Positions 32,515-41,061 of a DNA stretch of 64,000 nucleotides are shown here, piece by piece. The position numbers and the translations under genes were made by a program. Location: assembly GCA_021773565.1 (NCBI GenBank), contig JAJFJZ010000016.1, forward strand, positions 1 to 64,000. Reading direction: 5' to 3'. The DNA comes from Gammaproteobacteria bacterium. Its GTDB lineage: Bacteria > Pseudomonadota > Gammaproteobacteria > Pseudomonadales > Azotimanducaceae. The notes beneath the pieces were generated by a model, which worked only from the letters and a program-made list of their open reading frames with translations, made no database searches and was not told the DNA's origin. The stretch's first letter is position 1; each line of letters starts with the position of its first letter.

Positions 32515-33303
32515 CTAATTTTGTGACTGGTTTTGTTCTATCTTTTTTAACGTAGCCTGCATCTTTTTGGCTCGTTGAATGTGTTGCTCTGCCTGTAAGT
32601 TATTCGAGTCATACTTCAGGGATTCAGAAAACAAAGCAATGGCCTTGTCCAAATCTACAGACAGAGCCTTAATACCCTCTCGGTACAAATCATCTGCTTT
32701 TCGTGCATTAGACGCAGCCAGCTCCGCCTGCGTTTCTGCCTCCGCACTCAGTCTATCCAGTTCTTTCTGCCTGTTTTGTTTTTGTATGGCAAGTTCTTGT
32801 CTTACTTTGCCTTGACGCAAGGCCTGCGCCTGCAGCGCATCGCGATCTTTCCTGGATTGCGTAATCAATGCCGAATCGCGTTCAAACTCAGAAAGATATT
32901 GGCGCGCCTCCTTATGGGCACCATCCAGCGCCAGTAACTTGAGCGCAAAAAGCCTTTGATTTTTTCTATTGCCTGCGTTGCGGGCTTTCGCAAATTCAGA
33001 CTCATAACGTGCAAGGTGAGCAGCAATCTTTTTGCGTAAGCGGATTAACTCATTTTTTGCCTGGGTATCATTAGCCTTTAAACCTGCAACTACCTGCCAT
33101 TGGTATAGGGCGCGCGCCAGATCCCCTTGCTGTTCCAGCTTTACCGCTTGCGCCTGCGTACGGGAGATAAATTCTTCGCCGGACGGACTTCGAATGGGTT
33201 GAGTACTTTCACAGGCACTGAATAATACCAGCACCGCTAATAACAAACTGTCCCTGCAAACCTGGCAATACCTGTTACCTGAATTGGTTAACGTTTCGAT
33301 CAC
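32515..33303 (-). CDS. Lipoprotein with coiled-coil and TPR-like helices
   Basis: The 262-residue product has a lipoprotein signal ending in LVLFSAC (Cys 31). Residues about 40-260 are helical: a TPR-like N-terminal part (LEQQGDLARALYQWQVVAGL), a long charged coiled-coil (RQGKVRQELAIQKQNRQKEL, then LSAEAETQAELAASNARKAD) and a last TPR-like pair (IALFSESLKYDSNNLQAEQH). No enzyme motif is present. It overlaps the deacetylase gene by 4 bases, so the two are co-translated. A structural or adaptor role in the envelope is likely. Confidence 0.75.
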   Translation of the reverse strand: MIETLTNSGNRYCQVCRDSLLLAVLVLFSACESTQPIRSPSGEEFISRTQAQAVKLEQQGDLARALYQWQVVAGLKANDTQAKNELIRLRKKIAAHLARYESEFAKARNAGNRKNQRLFALKLLALDGAHKEARQYLSEFERDSALITQSRKDRDALQAQALRQGKVRQELAIQKQNRQKELDRLSAEAETQAELAASNARKADDLYREGIKALSVDLDKAIALFSESLKYDSNNLQAEQHIQRAKKMQATLKKIEQNQSQN

Positions 33304-34313
33304 TGCAGATTTACTCGATTGAACACTTTCAGTTGCCTGGTAAATGCCCGCATATCGTCACCGGCATAAATCATGTTGCGCTTTAATAACAGCGGAGGTG
33401 CAAACGCAGCATTACTACCCCTTTGCACTGTTGCTGCGAGGCTGTAGGAACGCGCCTGCAGACTATCCACCACAAGGGCACTGGTATCCCCAAAGGGATA
33501 GGCATAATGTTGAAGTTGACGGTTCATGCGTTGTTTTACAACTTGTTCCGGCACAGATATTTCTTCTGATATGCGGGTCTTGTACTCGGCAAGTGACTCA
33601 TCCTGCTTGCGCACTAAACTTGAATGGGTTCGGGAATGGGATTCCATATCCACAAGACCACTATCCTGCATTTCCCTGATCTGGGACCAACTAAGCGCAG
33701 CGCCACCCCCCACAAAATCGGTGTACAAAAACAATGTTGCGGGAAAACCATACTTTCTTAGTATTGGAAAGGCGGTCTCATACACTGATTTATAACCATC
33801 ATCGATAGTTATCACAACAGATTTCGGTGGGATACTACGAGTTCCATCCAGAAATTCGCTAAGTCTGGAAAAGGGAATTACCTGATAGCCATTCTGCGAA
33901 AGATAAGCCATTTGTTCACCAAATGCGCGGGCCGAAACCTGCATGGCACTTTTTGATTTTACCCCCTCAACAAACTGGTGGTAACACAAGATCGGAACTA
34001 CCTGATAGCCATCAGAATATACACTGGTTGCATTCAATGGCTTTAGGGGGATCGAAACCAGGCCACCAGCCCCGGATCTTGTAATTCCCCGATTGGCATC
34101 TTCTATTACATGAGCGTGATGTTTCGAACCCAGATATTGACGGGCAAGTGTCTCGAAATTTGCTGATGTATTAGCATCTACCACCAGAAAGTCCCTGTTT
34201 TTAAGAACCACTCTTGATTCAGGATTGTGGCTGGTAGCACAAGCACCGATTAACAGAACACCCAGGACGGCAGGTAAGCCCTTCTTTAAGAACAGCAAAC
34301 GCAGTCTCCTCAA
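33300..34313 (-). CDS. Polysaccharide deacetylase (NodB) lipoprotein with LysM-like N-terminus
   Basis: In this 337-residue product the signal ends in the lipobox LLIGAC (Cys 25). Residues about 40-95 look LysM-like (FLVVDANTSANFETLARQYL, ending VSIPLKPLN). The NodB domain follows: VPILCYHQFVEG, then VVITIDDGYKSVYETAFPIL with the D-D catalytic pair, and SHSRTHSSL with the metal-binding H-x-x-x-H. It would remove acetyl (or similar) groups from an envelope polysaccharide near peptidoglycan. It is followed by the lipoprotein gene (4-base overlap) and preceded by the kinase gene 14 bases upstream. Confidence 0.9.
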   Translation of the reverse strand: MRRLRLLFLKKGLPAVLGVLLIGACATSHNPESRVVLKNRDFLVVDANTSANFETLARQYLGSKHHAHVIEDANRGITRSGAGGLVSIPLKPLNATSVYSDGYQVVPILCYHQFVEGVKSKSAMQVSARAFGEQMAYLSQNGYQVIPFSRLSEFLDGTRSIPPKSVVITIDDGYKSVYETAFPILRKYGFPATLFLYTDFVGGGAALSWSQIREMQDSGLVDMESHSRTHSSLVRKQDESLAEYKTRISEEISVPEQVVKQRMNRQLQHYAYPFGDTSALVVDSLQARSYSLAATVQRGSNAAFAPPLLLKRNMIYAGDDMRAFTRQLKVFNRVNLQ

Positions 34314-34327
34314 GGTTGCAGATAAAA

Positions 34328-36094
34328 TTATGAGTCAGATCCCGATTTTTGCACGGCTACAATGGTTTGCAGACTGGCAGTATCAGACTGATCAGCTGCA
34401 TCTATAAGTTCAGGAAGTTCTGGCAGATCTGGTAGATCCACGGAAACAGCGTTTGACTCAGAAGTATCAGCCTTAACCTGCGTCGTCCCATCACGGCCAA
34501 GACCCAGGTTGTTCTGAAGGTGATCTGTCATACCATTAAATGCCGAATACAGTTCACCAATTTCATCAGTGCGTTCGTTTGATATCCGTAAATCAAACTC
34601 TCCATCGCCAAACCGTTCCATAGAGCGTGTCAATAAACCTATGGGCTTGGCCAGCAAACCAGTTACCACATACATAACCAGAATAACGGACGCCAGGGTT
34701 ACCAATGCTATTACAAACATCAAATTAGTGGTGGTGCCCATCAATTCATCCAGGCCCTGTCTGGACAATCCCATATATATATGCCCGACCTCTGTTGTGT
34801 TGTTAAATAGAATCGGAGTTTCGTAATTAAATACTGCATGCTCCGAACCGACATCAACCTCGGTCACCATCACACCACCGTCATCAATGTTACGTACCGG
34901 AATACTTACAGGCGATTGATACGCGCGCCCAATGTCTGACACATCTGTTGCAGCACGCACCGTACCGGTATGGTCCGTAACCAACAGGTATTGCAAGGCA
35001 TTTCGGGCACTGGCTTCACTAACAAAAGCCTCCATTCTTATCCAGTCTTCACTCAACACCGGTATGGCTGCCTGTGTTGCAATAAACTTTGCCAACGAAG
35101 CTCCGGAATCCGTAACCGTTGTGGTAATTTCATCTACCTGCACACGATATACCCAGGACAAACTCACGAGTAGTACCATGGCTACTACAGCACCCATAGC
35201 TGCTGCCCATTTTACTTTCAGGGGAACATACTTATTACGTTGTCGATCGCGCTCCTGATCGATAATGACGCCCAGTTCATGCTCCAGGGCATCAACAAGC
35301 TGGTCTCCATCCTGAAATCTTCTTTCCGGTCGCTTGCGTAATAATCTGCTAACAATTTTGCTCAATCCTGCTGGTAATTCAGGAGCAATTTTCTTGATAG
35401 ATACCGGTTCTTCCTGAGTAATCTGTAATAACAGAGAGGTCATGGTGCTGGCGTTAAAAGCCCGCTTTCCAGACAATAATTCATACATTATTACGCCCAG
35501 GGCATACAGGTCTGAACGCCCGTCAATCTCCCCTGCCATAGCCTGCTCAGGAGACATATAACGGGGTGTGCCCATAACCGTGCCCACCTGTGTGGTGTGT
35601 ACCTCTTCGGATTGATCTCTTCGCGCAATTCCGAAATCAGAAATTTTAGCGATGCCACCGGCAGTAAACATGATATTCGCCGGTTTGATATCCCGGTGAA
35701 CTACGCCAGCGTTGTGCGCATAGGCAAGCGCTCTGGCCAGGTCTATGGCAATACTTATTATCCGCTTGAGACCCATAAATTCGCCGGAATTCATTTTGTC
35801 TGCGAGGGTCTCTGTTTCCAGTAGTTCGATGGTAATGTAGGAGCGCCCATCCGTCTGCCCCACATCAAAGATAGTGGCTATGTTAGGGTGCGATAAAGCA
35901 CCTGCCGCCTTTGCCTCGCTTAGAAAACGCTTCTGGTATTCTTCATCCACATCAGTTTTAAGCACTTTCATGGCAACGTGACGGTCTATCTGCGGATCGT
36001 AGGCTTCAAGCACCACAGCCGTAGCCCCTTCGCCAATTACCCGAATAACTTTATACCGCCCCAAAGTTTCCGGGTATGCAGAGATATCACTCAC
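34328..36094 (-). CDS. Transmembrane Ser/Thr protein kinase with periplasmic sensor and HAMP domain
   Basis: The product is 588 residues. The kinase domain (about 12-275) has the glycine loop IGEGATAVVLEAYD, AMKVLK, VVHRDIKPANIMF and ISDFGIARR, followed by TPRYMSPEQ. A first membrane helix lies near 295-317, an extracytoplasmic sensor region near 320-445 (VLSEDWIRMEAFVSEASARN), and a second helix near 446-470. A HAMP domain then follows (LAKPIGLLTRSMERFGDGEF, then EIGELYSAFNGMTDHL). The chain ends with an acidic Leu/Pro tail and no further output domain. Kinase before a HAMP-ended sensor is unusual. It overlaps the FHA gene by 4 bases. Confidence 0.93.
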   Translation of the reverse strand: MSDISAYPETLGRYKVIRVIGEGATAVVLEAYDPQIDRHVAMKVLKTDVDEEYQKRFLSEAKAAGALSHPNIATIFDVGQTDGRSYITIELLETETLADKMNSGEFMGLKRIISIAIDLARALAYAHNAGVVHRDIKPANIMFTAGGIAKISDFGIARRDQSEEVHTTQVGTVMGTPRYMSPEQAMAGEIDGRSDLYALGVIMYELLSGKRAFNASTMTSLLLQITQEEPVSIKKIAPELPAGLSKIVSRLLRKRPERRFQDGDQLVDALEHELGVIIDQERDRQRNKYVPLKVKWAAAMGAVVAMVLLVSLSWVYRVQVDEITTTVTDSGASLAKFIATQAAIPVLSEDWIRMEAFVSEASARNALQYLLVTDHTGTVRAATDVSDIGRAYQSPVSIPVRNIDDGGVMVTEVDVGSEHAVFNYETPILFNNTTEVGHIYMGLSRQGLDELMGTTTNLMFVIALVTLASVILVMYVVTGLLAKPIGLLTRSMERFGDGEFDLRISNERTDEIGELYSAFNGMTDHLQNNLGLGRDGTTQVKADTSESNAVSVDLPDLPELPELIDAADQSDTASLQTIVAVQKSGSDS

Positions 36095-36828
36095 AATACA
36101 GATCCTCCGCTTTTGATGGTTGACGCGCTAAGGTCCGCCTTTTCACCCACTACCAGTGTGCTATCCGCGACCACCTGAAAGCCAATGCTCATAATCGGAC
36201 TCGTATCCGACAAACGTACTTCGCTGCGATCAGGCAGTAGCATTTTCTTTACAATCGATCCGTTTACGCGGGTTCCATTGGCGCTTTCCAAATCTTCAAT
36301 CCACCACTTCCCGCCCACATAGGTCACCCTGGCATGCTTGCGGCTGACTCTTGGATCATCGAAACTAATCTCGCACTCAACACCCCGCCCCATTATGAAA
36401 TCGGTGTTCAACAATTTTCGACAATTGCCACGATCGTCCTGCCAGCGAATTTCCAGCATTGGTGGTGCACCGCTAGGCAATATCTGGGTTGCAGCAAGAT
36501 CATCTTCAGAAGGGTAGGTTCGTCTCGCCTGATGACGCGCTTGTGGCCCGTGATCTCTAACAATCCCACTGGTTGTCATATCAAAGGACCATGCCAGGCA
36601 TGCCGTAACAGGAACGCCCAGGGCGGCTACAATTACGAACCATCTAAATGCGGAATCAGGCGCCCCGAATGCCGGAAACAATTCTGCAGCACCCATGGAT
36701 GCACCCCATGCAGCAACCATATAAATGCTGCAGACACGGAATACACCACGCCGTTGCAGTTCATCCACAAAACCGGAGAACCCCGCGCGTATCTTTCCAT
36801 CCTGTGTCTTTTTTGTATTGGGTCCCAC
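36091..36828 (-). CDS. FHA-domain membrane protein
   Basis: The 245-residue protein has a membrane module near 18-95 (ELQRRGVFRVCSIYMVAAWG, then APDSAFRWFVIVAALGVPVT, then SFDMTTSGIVRD), the layout that heads many bacterial TPR- or cyclase-type proteins. An FHA domain follows near 135-220: FIMGRGVECEISFDDPRVSR, then KHARVTYVGGKWWIEDLESA, then NGTRVNG. The R, S-R-K-H and N-G residues that bind phosphothreonine are present. It overlaps the kinase start by 4 bases and is the natural phospho-target or reader of that kinase. Confidence 0.92.
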   Translation of the reverse strand: MGPNTKKTQDGKIRAGFSGFVDELQRRGVFRVCSIYMVAAWGASMGAAELFPAFGAPDSAFRWFVIVAALGVPVTACLAWSFDMTTSGIVRDHGPQARHQARRTYPSEDDLAATQILPSGAPPMLEIRWQDDRGNCRKLLNTDFIMGRGVECEISFDDPRVSRKHARVTYVGGKWWIEDLESANGTRVNGSIVKKMLLPDRSEVRLSDTSPIMSIGFQVVADSTLVVGEKADLSASTIKSGGSVL

Positions 36829-36982
36829 CCTTTTTACACCATCCTTTCCCTAGCCGGTTAGTTCATCAAAGATACGCCTGTAATTCAAGACTTTGCAGAA
36901 CAGATGCCTACAGCATATACAAAGCACTTACACCCTTGCAATTAGTCCTCTGCGCAGCTAGCTCATTGATATTTAAGTGTTT

Positions 36983-37789
36983 TTATCCAATACGTGCGGA
37001 TTGTGCACCATCGACCGGCAACGCAACCCCGGATATAAAGCGGGCCTCGTCACTGGCAAGAAACAGGGCGGCGTTGGCAATATCCCAGCCAGAGCCCATT
37101 TTCTTGCCAAGTGGTACCTGTTTATTACGTTGTTCAATCAATGCGTCCCGGTCTCTCCCCCGATACACTTGCCCCTCAATGGCCATCGGAGTTTCCATCA
37201 AACCGGGCATGATTACATTCGCGCGAATATTGTACTTACCATTTCCAACCGCCAGAGATTGGGTATAGGCATTGATGGCCGCCTTGGAAGTTTTGTAGGC
37301 AATGATACCGGTGGAACAAATGGCCGCAATCGAGGAAATGTTGATGACGCTACCACCACCCTGTGCCCGCATAACCGGGAGTACATGTTTACAGGTAAAG
37401 ATAACGCTTTTAAGGTTTACACTGTGAATCCTGTCCCACACCGCCTCGTCAATATGGGCGGGTCCGGAATCACCCGCACCTATGCCAACATTGTTGTGCA
37501 ATATATCTATGCGTCCATATCGCTGGATGCAGCAATCAATTAGTGCTTTACACTGGACTTCCTGACTTACATCAGCTTCAAAACAGGAAGCCTGCACCAC
37601 ATCACCATTATCCGCTGCCTTGATCAGCGCCAGGGTTTCCTCTGCAGCAGCCAATGAGCGGTCGACCAGTAACAGGCGTGCACCTTCTTCGGCAAAGCGC
37701 AGCGCCGTCGCCCGACCATTTCCAATAGTTTCACCAGGCGTTTGCCCGGCACCAACAATTATTGCCACCTTATCCTTGAGTCGATTCAT
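36983..37789 (-). CDS. Short-chain dehydrogenase/reductase
   Basis: The product is 268 residues. The nucleotide site reads IIVGAGQTPGETIGNGRATA, an SDR variant with extra residues in the Gly-rich loop, then LLVDRS (Asp, NAD-type). NNVGIGAGD replaces NNAG, INISSIAAI carries Ser, and Y-K-T-S-K is the catalytic Tyr-Lys pair. The C-terminus is SGVALPVDGAQSARIG. It follows the CMD gene by 18 bases in the same direction as the TrpF-like gene, suggesting one small catabolic operon. Substrate is unknown. Confidence 0.9.
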   Translation of the reverse strand: MNRLKDKVAIIVGAGQTPGETIGNGRATALRFAEEGARLLLVDRSLAAAEETLALIKAADNGDVVQASCFEADVSQEVQCKALIDCCIQRYGRIDILHNNVGIGAGDSGPAHIDEAVWDRIHSVNLKSVIFTCKHVLPVMRAQGGGSVINISSIAAICSTGIIAYKTSKAAINAYTQSLAVGNGKYNIRANVIMPGLMETPMAIEGQVYRGRDRDALIEQRNKQVPLGKKMGSGWDIANAALFLASDEARFISGVALPVDGAQSARIG

Positions 37790-37807
37790 TTTCCCAGCCT
37801 GAGCCTT

Positions 37808-38362
37808 TTAAACATCAAAACCTGGCAATCCTGCATCTGCCTGCACTCCGAAGGAGTTCAACGCCATGGATACCAGATTATATTGCCCAACCGCAAACAC
37901 CAGATCCATCATCTGCTGGTCAGAATATGATTTCTTAAGCCCCGCCCAGGTTTCATCGCTTACAAAGGCATCCGTATGCAATTCATCGGTCGCCGTTAAC
38001 AGCAATCTTTCGTGACTGCCCAAATTTTTGGTCGCTGGACCTTCCTGAATAGCCCGAATCTCATCATCGCTAATACCCGCACGTCTTGCTATCAACACGT
38101 GTTGGCCCCACTCGTAACCGGACTGACAGAGATAACCAATACGCAATATCACTATTTCCCGATCACGCACGCTTAAGGTGGATTTACCCAGAACATGGTT
38201 GGCAAAAACAACCCAGCGGCGCATGAGATCCGGATGATTGACCATGGTTCGAAAGATATTGAACACCTCTCCGCGTGCCGCCATGGGTTCAAGCAGTTTT
38301 TTGCCTTCATCATCAATTTCATCATCCGAAAGGGGTTTTATTCGTGGTGCGCTTAATCTCAT
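37808..38362 (-). CDS. Carboxymuconolactone decarboxylase (CMD/AhpD-like) family protein
   Basis: This 184-residue protein is all helical with the CMD core: NHPDLMRRWVVFANHVLGKS, then LSVRDREIVILRIGYLCQSG, then YEWGQHVLIARRAGISDDEI. A single Cys (LCQSGYEW) and the His in GQH remain; the CxxC pair of AhpD peroxidases is absent, so it is more like a decarboxylase or lyase. The start overlaps the TrpF-like gene by 4 bases. Such proteins often accompany SDR enzymes in aromatic or lactone catabolism, as here. Confidence 0.88.
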   Translation of the reverse strand: MRLSAPRIKPLSDDEIDDEGKKLLEPMAARGEVFNIFRTMVNHPDLMRRWVVFANHVLGKSTLSVRDREIVILRIGYLCQSGYEWGQHVLIARRAGISDDEIRAIQEGPATKNLGSHERLLLTATDELHTDAFVSDETWAGLKKSYSDQQMMDLVFAVGQYNLVSMALNSFGVQADAGLPGFDV

Positions 38363-39078
38363 AAGGTCTCCCGATTTGCGTTTGCACTGTGCACCGCTTC
38401 AAACAGTGCTGACAGCTTGGAATTGTCCAGTCTATTATCGGTTCTAACACTACTACATAAATCAATGCCGTAGGGTTTAACCGTTCCAATAGCCTGAGCA
38501 ATGTTGGATGGGCCAAGACCACCGGCAAGAATAACCGGTACCTTGCACGCAGAAACTATCTGGCTGCTAAGCTTCCAGTCATGCGTACGTCCCGTGCCCC
38601 CTAATTCCTTGACGGCCAGTCTCTGGTTACCTGAATCAAGCAGAACAGCGTCTACCAGGCTCGAAACGTCTACCGCCTCCCGAACTGAATCGTCATCAAC
38701 CACGTGGACCACCTGCACCAGTTGCACTTCGGGTAATGCCTTACGCAAAATATGCAACTCACCTGGTGCAACCCTATCCACCAACTGAATGGTGGTGGTG
38801 CAACAATAGTTATGCTGGGCAATGATCTCTTGGGCATATTGTAGAGCGGTAAGCAAAAAAGTTGCTGTTGGCGGTTTTACGCCAGCGGCAATTCTGCGTA
38901 CGGTATGGTCATCAATTATTCCGGGGCCGCTGGGCATCGCAGAAACCAGACCCACCGCAGAGGCCCCGGCTGCTATCGCAGTGGAAGCTTCTTCAGTGCT
39001 GCTGATACAGCATATTTTTACAAAGGGCCGCTGCTTTTTATTATTTGGCCGCTGCTTTTCATTATTTGGCCGCGGCAC
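38359..39078 (-). CDS. Phosphoribosylanthranilate isomerase-like (TrpF-fold) protein
   Basis: The product is 239 residues. After an unusual N-terminus come TrpF-type motifs: FVKICCISSTEEASTAIAAG (normally VKICGI), GASAVGLVSAMPSGPGII, then VQVVHVVDDDS, VDAVLLDSGN, GGTGRTHDWKLSS and VILAGGLGPSNIAQAIGTVK, ending GIDLCSSVRT. The second Cys replaces Gly in the active-site motif. No trp genes are nearby and the operon holds CMD and SDR genes, so it may act outside tryptophan synthesis. The start is GTG at 39078. The first 14 codons come from a 21-base tandem repeat. Confidence 0.82.
   Translation of the reverse strand: MPRPNNEKQRPNNKKQRPFVKICCISSTEEASTAIAAGASAVGLVSAMPSGPGIIDDHTVRRIAAGVKPPTATFLLTALQYAQEIIAQHNYCCTTTIQLVDRVAPGELHILRKALPEVQLVQVVHVVDDDSVREAVDVSSLVDAVLLDSGNQRLAVKELGGTGRTHDWKLSSQIVSACKVPVILAGGLGPSNIAQAIGTVKPYGIDLCSSVRTDNRLDNSKLSALFEAVHSANANRETL
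39026..39076 (-). repeat. 21-bp tandem repeat at the start of the TrpF-like gene
   Basis: Two 21-base units (39026-39046 and 39047-39067, one base different) and a partial third occupy the first codons of the TrpF-like gene and give the peptide repeat RPNNEKQ-RPNNKKQ-RPF. The repeat keeps the frame, as expected for a slippage-prone expansion tolerated at an N-terminus. A later native start is the alternative. Confidence 0.75.
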
Positions 39079-39091
39079 CTGACCGACTCGT

Positions 39092-40015
39092 CTAGTCTTT
39101 GGTGTTTTTAACGATGTTGGTTGCCAACGCTATCATGGATGATACGTCACTCAAATTTGCCGGAACAACCAAAGTATTGGCCTCTTGCGCCAGTTTACCA
39201 AACTGCTTTACATAGTCTTCAGCAATTCGCAGGCGCATAGCCGCATCTCCACCTTCTTCCTTGACCACGTCCGCTACTTTGCCAAGCCCCTCCGCTGTGG
39301 CGCTGGCAACTGCAAGAATGGCTGCTGCCTCCCCTTCGGCTTCGTTAATCTGTGCCTGTTGTTGCGCTTCGGACTCCTTGATTACGCGCTGTTTTTCGCC
39401 TTCTGCCTGGTTAATTTTGGCATCGCGCACCCCTTCGGAGGTTAGCACGACGGCACGCTTTTCACGTTCTGCACGCATCTGTTTTTCCATAGCGCTCAGC
39501 ACGTCGTGCGGAGGATTGATGTTTTTTATTTCATAGCGCAACACCTTCACACCCCAGGCTTCGGAGGCCAGATCCAGCTCCTTTACAACATTACCGTTAA
39601 TCGCGCCCCTTTCTTCAAATGTTCTATCCAGTACAATCTTGCCAATCTCACTACGTAGCGTTGTCTGTGCAAGCTGGGAAATTGCGAATAAATAGTCAGT
39701 AATACCATAAGATGCCCGCTCAGGATCAAGCACCTGCATGTAGAGCACCCCATCTACTCCCACCTGAACGTTGTCGCGTGTTATGCATATTTGCTCGGGT
39801 ATATCCATGGCTATTTCTTTCAGGCTATGTTTATAGGCTGTTCTTTCAAAGAAAGGGATGAGTATGTGGAACCCTGCGCGCAGGGTCCGGTTGTACTTAC
39901 CGAGATTTTCTATAACGAAGGCGCTCTGCTGCGGCACGATTATTGCGGTTTTTACCACCACAGTCATTACCAGAATAGCTACTACAATACCAACTACCAG
40001 TCCACCATCAATCAT
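39092..40015 (-). CDS. qmcA: SPFH/Band 7 membrane protease-associated protein (QmcA-like)
   Basis: The protein is 307 residues. A single N-terminal membrane helix (VVGIVVAILVMTVVVKTAI) is followed by the stomatin/prohibitin-like domain: IVPQQSAFVIENLGKYNRTL, then GFHILIPFFERTAYKHSLKE, then DNVQVGVDGVLYMQVLDPE. A long coiled-coil comes last (VRDAKINQAEGEKQRVIKES, then AQINEAEGEAAAILAVASAT). It matches bacterial QmcA, which assembles into large membrane complexes. The NfeD gene precedes it by 32 bases, the usual pairing. Confidence 0.93.
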   Translation of the reverse strand: MIDGGLVVGIVVAILVMTVVVKTAIIVPQQSAFVIENLGKYNRTLRAGFHILIPFFERTAYKHSLKEIAMDIPEQICITRDNVQVGVDGVLYMQVLDPERASYGITDYLFAISQLAQTTLRSEIGKIVLDRTFEERGAINGNVVKELDLASEAWGVKVLRYEIKNINPPHDVLSAMEKQMRAEREKRAVVLTSEGVRDAKINQAEGEKQRVIKESEAQQQAQINEAEGEAAAILAVASATAEGLGKVADVVKEEGGDAAMRLRIAEDYVKQFGKLAQEANTLVVPANLSDVSSMIALATNIVKNTKD

Positions 40016-40047
40016 ATTTCCAAGCCTCCAAAAAAAAGTTGATAAAT

Positions 40048-40476
40048 CTAGCTGCCGACCATCAATGTCAGCCCGTCGACTCGCTCAATTTTAGTATTTA
40101 CGCCCTTCCCAATCAGGTTTGAACTACTATTTTGAACCATCCAGCTCGAGCCTCTATAAGTAATGCGACAACTGGCACCCGGTGCCAAATCTTCGTCCAA
40201 CTGCAGATACTCTCCGGTAAGAGTGGCGTCGTAACCCGGTGCATCCCCCCTGAGTTTCTCATAAAGGCGCTTACGAAAACTCAACATGGAAGCAAGTGCC
40301 AGTAATGCAAACAACACCCATTGCATCCAGATATCACCAGGCAATCCGGCCAGGACAGCCAGACCTGTGATTACCGCCGCAATGCCAATAAACATAAGGT
40401 AGAAGGCTACATCCAGAGCGACCAGTTCGGTCGCCATTAAAAATGCACCAAGCACAAACCAGGCCCACCAATCCAT
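40048..40476 (-). CDS. NfeD-family membrane protein
   Basis: The 142-residue short-form NfeD has two or three N-terminal helices (WWAWFVLGAFLMATELVAL, then FIGIAAVITGLAVLAG) and a C-terminal OB-fold domain near 85-140: ATLTGEYLQLDEDLAPGASC, then ITYRGSSWMVQN and VNTKIERVDGLTLMV. NfeD proteins are the partners of SPFH proteins, and the QmcA-like gene follows on the same strand. No protease domain is present. Confidence 0.92.
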   Translation of the reverse strand: MDWWAWFVLGAFLMATELVALDVAFYLMFIGIAAVITGLAVLAGLPGDIWMQWVLFALLALASMLSFRKRLYEKLRGDAPGYDATLTGEYLQLDEDLAPGASCRITYRGSSWMVQNSSSNLIGKGVNTKIERVDGLTLMVGS

Positions 40477-40586
40477 AGTCTAACTCCTAAAATAATACAG
40501 TATGCAGCATACCCTATTTGGGGATGATTTCTTTAAATTCATGGTCTTACAGCACATTTCACAATCCGAAACACACAAAATATGCG

Positions 40587-41042
40587 CTACACTCCAATGT
40601 CTTCGTTCCAAAGCGCAGGGTTTTGGGCGATAAATTTTTGCATCATTTCATAACACCGGTCACTATCAATAAGCTTCACCTGAACACCGCGTTTTTGAAT
40701 GTATTGTTCCGGGCCTTTAAAAGTACGATTTTCCCCAACGACCAGGCGGGGAATTTTGTACAACAGGATTGCACCCGTACACATGTCACAGGGGGACAAA
40801 GTTGAATATAGAGTAGCGCGTTGATAGTGCGCAGCACTCAAGCGTCCCGAATTTTCCAGACAATCCATTTCAGCATGTAATACCGCACTGCCCTGCTGTA
40901 CTCGTTTGTTATGCCCGCGACCCACTATTTTGTCGTCAATTACCAGCACAGAACCAATAGGGATACCTCCGGCACGCCAGCCAATTTCTGCCTGTTCTAT
41001 GGCTGCTTCCAAAAACGCATCAACACTACTCATATAGCTCAT
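40587..41042 (-). CDS. Cytosine deaminase of the fungal (Fcy1) type
   Basis: The protein is 151 residues with the CDA/dCMP zinc site: LHAEMDCLENSGRL with the catalytic Glu, and TLSPCDMCTGAILLYKIPR with two Cys ligands. Details such as GHNKRVQQGSAVLHAE, the ENCGRL-like motif, VVGENRTFKG and a C-terminal WNEDIGV are those of the small zinc cytosine deaminase known from yeast, not of bacterial CodA or tRNA deaminase TadA. It should convert cytosine to uracil. It stands alone between NfeD and an amidohydrolase gene. Confidence 0.85.
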   Translation of the reverse strand: MSYMSSVDAFLEAAIEQAEIGWRAGGIPIGSVLVIDDKIVGRGHNKRVQQGSAVLHAEMDCLENSGRLSAAHYQRATLYSTLSPCDMCTGAILLYKIPRLVVGENRTFKGPEQYIQKRGVQVKLIDSDRCYEMMQKFIAQNPALWNEDIGV

Positions 41043-41061
41043 TCAACTCTTTTCACTCATT

